Below, one piece after another: positions 57,039 to 59,259 of a DNA stretch of 59,259 nucleotides. Within the stretch, counting starts at the first letter, position 1. Each line of letters opens with the position of its first letter. Under the pieces are notes generated by a model. It had not been told where the DNA came from, ran no database searches, and saw only the letters and a list, made by a program, of their open reading frames with translations. This DNA is from Rhodospirillales bacterium (lineage in GTDB: Bacteria > Pseudomonadota > Alphaproteobacteria > Reyranellales > Reyranellaceae). The stretch spans positions 1 through 59,259 of the forward strand of contig JACPOB010000150.1 of the NCBI GenBank assembly GCA_016185145.1. Direction: 5' to 3'. The position numbers and the translations under genes are program-made.

Positions 57039-59138
57039 CTACCGCCCCTCGCGCCACCAGGCGCTGCCGATCGCCAGCAGGAAGGCCATGGCCACCAGGA
57101 TGCCGGGCAGCAGCGGCAGCTGGTTGATGCCGGCGACCGTGTAGCCCTCGTTGCGGCGCAGCCCGATCCAGTCGGAGCCGCCGGCGGCGCGGCCGGGGCG
57201 GACGGAGCGGATGTCGGGGTCGCTGCTGTCGGCCAGCCACATGGTCGAGCCGCCCGAGGCCTCGGTCAGCGGCTTCAGCTTGGCGTCGGTGGCGCGCACG
57301 TCGGAGAATTCCAGCGGGTCGGGATTGCCGACCGCGGCCACGGTGCGCAAGGTGCCGTCGTCGAAGCGGTAGAGGCCTGGCTTGTCGACGTCGACCACGC
57401 CGAGGCCGAGGCCCGGGCTGGTCTGGCGCAGCTCGATCGCCTTGGTGCTGCCGTCGGGCGCGGTCATGGTGACCTGCGGGAAGGTGGCGGCGAGGGTGCG
57501 GCGCGTGACCTCGATGCGGCCGCCGACCGAGGTGGCGCGCAGCGCCTCCTCCTCGAGGTCAGGCTCCTTCATCAGCCAGTGGGCGACACGGCGCACCAGC
57601 TCGGGCTGCGGCCCGCCGCCGTCGATGCCGCGGTTCCACAGCCACAGGTGATCGGACATCAGCTGGGCGACACGGCCCTCGCCGACGCGGTCGAGGATGA
57701 CCAGCGGCCGCTCGTCGGCGCCCGACAGCACGGCGTTGCCGCGCTCGGTGCGCGAGGTGACCAGCCGGAACCAGCGGCCCCAGTCGGGATCCTTACCGGG
57801 ATCGCCGGCCTGCGGCAGGTTGGCGGTGACGGGATGGCGCTGGCCGATCTCGGTGACCTTGGGCTTGAACGGCGTCTCCAGCACGTCGCCCAGCGGCGCC
57901 GCCGGCAGCACGGCGCCGAGCGGTGTGCGGTAGAGCGAGCGTTGCGTCGCGAACACCGGCCCGACCGAGACCAGCAGCGCGCCGCCGCCCTTTACGTACT
58001 CGGCGATGTTGCGAAAATACTCGCGGGTGATGAGGCTGCCCGATTCGTAGCGGTCGAAGATGATGAGGTCGAATTCCTTCAGCTTCTGCTCGAACAGCTC
58101 GCGCATCGGGAAGACGATCAGGCTGAGCTCGCGCACCGGCGTGAAGTCGTCCTTCTGCGGCGTGCGCAGGATGGTGAAGTGGACGAGGTCGACCGCCGGG
58201 TCGCTCTTCAGCAGGTTCCGCCACGCCCTTTCGCCCTGGTAGGGCTCGCCCGAGACCAGCAGCACGCGCAGCCTGTCGCGCACGCCGTTGATGGTGAACA
58301 GGCCGCGATTGTTGTCGAGGGTGAGCTCGTTCTGGCCGGGCGCGACCTCGAGCTCGACGACGTTGGCCCCGGGATTGCCGACCGTGATCGGCAATTCGAC
58401 CGACTTGCCGACGGGCACGTCGACCCGCCGCACGATGTCGCCGTTCACCGACAGGGTCACCGGCGCGGTGCCGCCGGCGGGATCCTCGACCTTGAACTTG
58501 GCGGTGACCTCGCGGCCGACCACGCCGAAGCGCGGCGCCTGCTCGAGCACGATCAGCCGGTCGCGCTCGTTCTTCTTGCCGGCGATCAGGGCATGGACCG
58601 GCGCGCCGCCGAGCTCGGGCGGCAGGCTCTTGCTGGACTCGATGGCCGGCACGTCGTGCACCTGGCCGTCGGTCAACAGCACCACGCCCGCCAGCCGCTC
58701 CGGCGGCACCTCGACCAGGGCCGAGCGCATGGTCTCGATCAGGCGCGTGCCCCCCGGGCGCTCGCTGCCGAGCTGGATGTGCGAGGGCGGCAGCACGGCT
58801 TCGCGGACTTCGAGGCCTTCCTGCTGGCCGAGCTTGCGCTTCAGCGCCTCGCGAGCGGCCTGGACCTGGATGCGGCGATCGCCGATCGCCATGGAATCGG
58901 AATCGTCGACCACGACCAGCGCCACGTCGGCGATCGGCTTGCGCTGCTCCTCGATCAGCGAGGGGTTGGCGAGCGCCAGCAGCACGACGGCGAGCGTGCC
59001 CAGCCGCCACAAGGTGCCGCGTGCGCGGGCCGCGAGGCTGAGGCCGATCAGCACGACGCCGATCGCGCCGAGGCCGGCCAGGATCTCCCAGCTCAGCAAC
59101 GGGTCGAAGGCGACGGAAACGGCGGAGGTCGGGTTCAT
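57039..59138 (-). CDS. Large membrane protein with vWA-like and glutamine-amidotransferase-like domains
   Basis: 699 residues. Two N-terminal helices (about 15-35 and 44-60) precede a von Willebrand A-like domain with DVALVVVDDSDSMAIGDRRI, the MIDAS DxSxS-type signature, and LAGVVLLTDGQVHD. A middle class I amidotransferase-like flavodoxin fold follows (LRVLLVSGEPYQGERAWRNL, FDLIIFDRYESGSLITREYF). A single C-terminal helix (LPLLPGILVAMAFLLAIGSA) closes the protein. This is the usual partner of DUF4159 and BatA/MoxR-type genes, thought to form an envelope-stress or chaperone complex. Its ATG overlaps the upstream DUF4159-like stop (ATGA). Confidence 0.86.
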   Translation of the reverse strand: MNPTSAVSVAFDPLLSWEILAGLGAIGVVLIGLSLAARARGTLWRLGTLAVVLLALANPSLIEEQRKPIADVALVVVDDSDSMAIGDRRIQVQAAREALKRKLGQQEGLEVREAVLPPSHIQLGSERPGGTRLIETMRSALVEVPPERLAGVVLLTDGQVHDVPAIESSKSLPPELGGAPVHALIAGKKNERDRLIVLEQAPRFGVVGREVTAKFKVEDPAGGTAPVTLSVNGDIVRRVDVPVGKSVELPITVGNPGANVVELEVAPGQNELTLDNNRGLFTINGVRDRLRVLLVSGEPYQGERAWRNLLKSDPAVDLVHFTILRTPQKDDFTPVRELSLIVFPMRELFEQKLKEFDLIIFDRYESGSLITREYFRNIAEYVKGGGALLVSVGPVFATQRSLYRTPLGAVLPAAPLGDVLETPFKPKVTEIGQRHPVTANLPQAGDPGKDPDWGRWFRLVTSRTERGNAVLSGADERPLVILDRVGEGRVAQLMSDHLWLWNRGIDGGGPQPELVRRVAHWLMKEPDLEEEALRATSVGGRIEVTRRTLAATFPQVTMTAPDGSTKAIELRQTSPGLGLGVVDVDKPGLYRFDDGTLRTVAAVGNPDPLEFSDVRATDAKLKPLTEASGGSTMWLADSSDPDIRSVRPGRAAGGSDWIGLRRNEGYTVAGINQLPLLPGILVAMAFLLAIGSAWWREGR

Positions 59139-59259
59139 CGCCGCAGCCTCTGCATGATGTCCTGCATGTGGACCATGTCGTCCTTGTAGTTGCCGGTCAG
59201 CGCATGCATCACCAGGTTCACGCCGACGCGGTACGACATCTCGCGCTGGGTCTCGCCGC
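59135..59259 (-). CDS. C-terminus of a DUF4159-type protein (runs off the window)
   Basis: The last 40 codons of a gene entering from the right edge: GETQREMSYRVGVNLVMHAL, TGNYKDDMVHMQDIMQRLRR. The RVGVNLVMHALTGNYKDD segment is the typical end of DUF4159 proteins, which are encoded next to the vWA-type membrane protein in many Proteobacteria. The stop overlaps the next ATG by four bases, so the two are coupled. Confidence 0.75.
   Translation of the reverse strand, partial: GETQREMSYRVGVNLVMHALTGNYKDDMVHMQDIMQRLRR

Noticed and set aside
1..59259. Transposases, integrases, attachment sites, tRNA or rRNA genes
   Set aside because: None was seen. The repeats have no transposase inside, and no tRNA-like cloverleaf was recognised on reading.

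Overview
The window is GC-rich, densely coded DNA from a heterotrophic alphaproteobacterium. Evidence for this is the canonical alphaproteobacterial-type NuoI, the DUF3300/DUF2950 pair, a SorAB-like sulfite dehydrogenase, LigB-type dioxygenase and BVMO-type catabolic enzymes, and families of palindromic intergenic repeats of the kind common in this class. The genus cannot be fixed from sequence alone; a Reyranella- or Rhodospirillales-like soil bacterium is a guess. I see no tRNA, rRNA, CRISPR array or intact insertion sequence.

Layout. 1-3.4 kb: start of an unknown gene, a pirin, and an overlapping DUF2950/DUF3300 envelope pair. 3.5-10.9 kb: mixed catabolism (ACMSD-like amidohydrolase, TetR regulator, LigB-like dioxygenase, a putative 2OG-type oxygenase, a GFA gene broken by an in-frame stop, an imidazolonepropionase-like amidohydrolase, a crotonase), then queC. 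11-18.5 kb: htpG and an alpha-glucan operon (GT4, amylo-1,6-glucosidase-like, GH13), then a CopC-like protein. 18.6-25.3 kb: a beta-helix protein, an AsmA protein, a sedolisin-like protease ending in DUF4114, and a small membrane protein. 25.5-30.4 kb: sulfite oxidation genes with a VOC protein, an XRE-cupin regulator with a cupin, a STAS-like protein, and a TonB protein. 30.9-38.1 kb: a 2423-residue secreted enzyme joining an extracellular nuclease, a beta-propeller, a 5'-nucleotidase, RTX repeats and DUF4114. 38.3-41.1 kb: BVMO-type monooxygenase, DUF2218 and PadR. 41.4-46.7 kb: a cluster that looks like membrane-lipid head-group or acyl-chain chemistry (phosphatidylserine decarboxylase, membrane-anchored class III PLP enzyme, Mpo1/DUF962-like protein, tail-anchored 2OG-type oxygenase, PEMT-like methyltransferase). 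46.9-48.2 kb: a lone nuoI, a lipoprotein and a small protein. 48.3-55.1 kb: a type I secretion ABC protein and adaptor followed by a third DUF4114 protein. 55.2-56.9 kb: a decayed PIN toxin with its HTH antitoxin, and an orphan terminase-small-subunit-like gene. 57-59.3 kb: a large vWA-type membrane protein and the end of a DUF4159-like gene.

Two systems stand out. First, three large unrelated proteins, none with an N-terminal signal peptide, all end in the same DUF4114 module, and one sits directly behind a type I ABC/adaptor pair. This suggests one exporter handling a set of cargoes (protease, nuclease/nucleotidase, glucanase-like) through a shared C-terminal module. Second, the psd to PEMT cluster gathers five probable membrane enzymes that do not normally occur together and could build or modify an unusual aminolipid.

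The intergenic spaces carry several families of inverted repeats. One family has two identical 67-bp perfect palindromes and a third copy in which base changes are compensated across the stem. Another family (four copies) supplies the C-terminal codons and stop of the PLP-enzyme gene.
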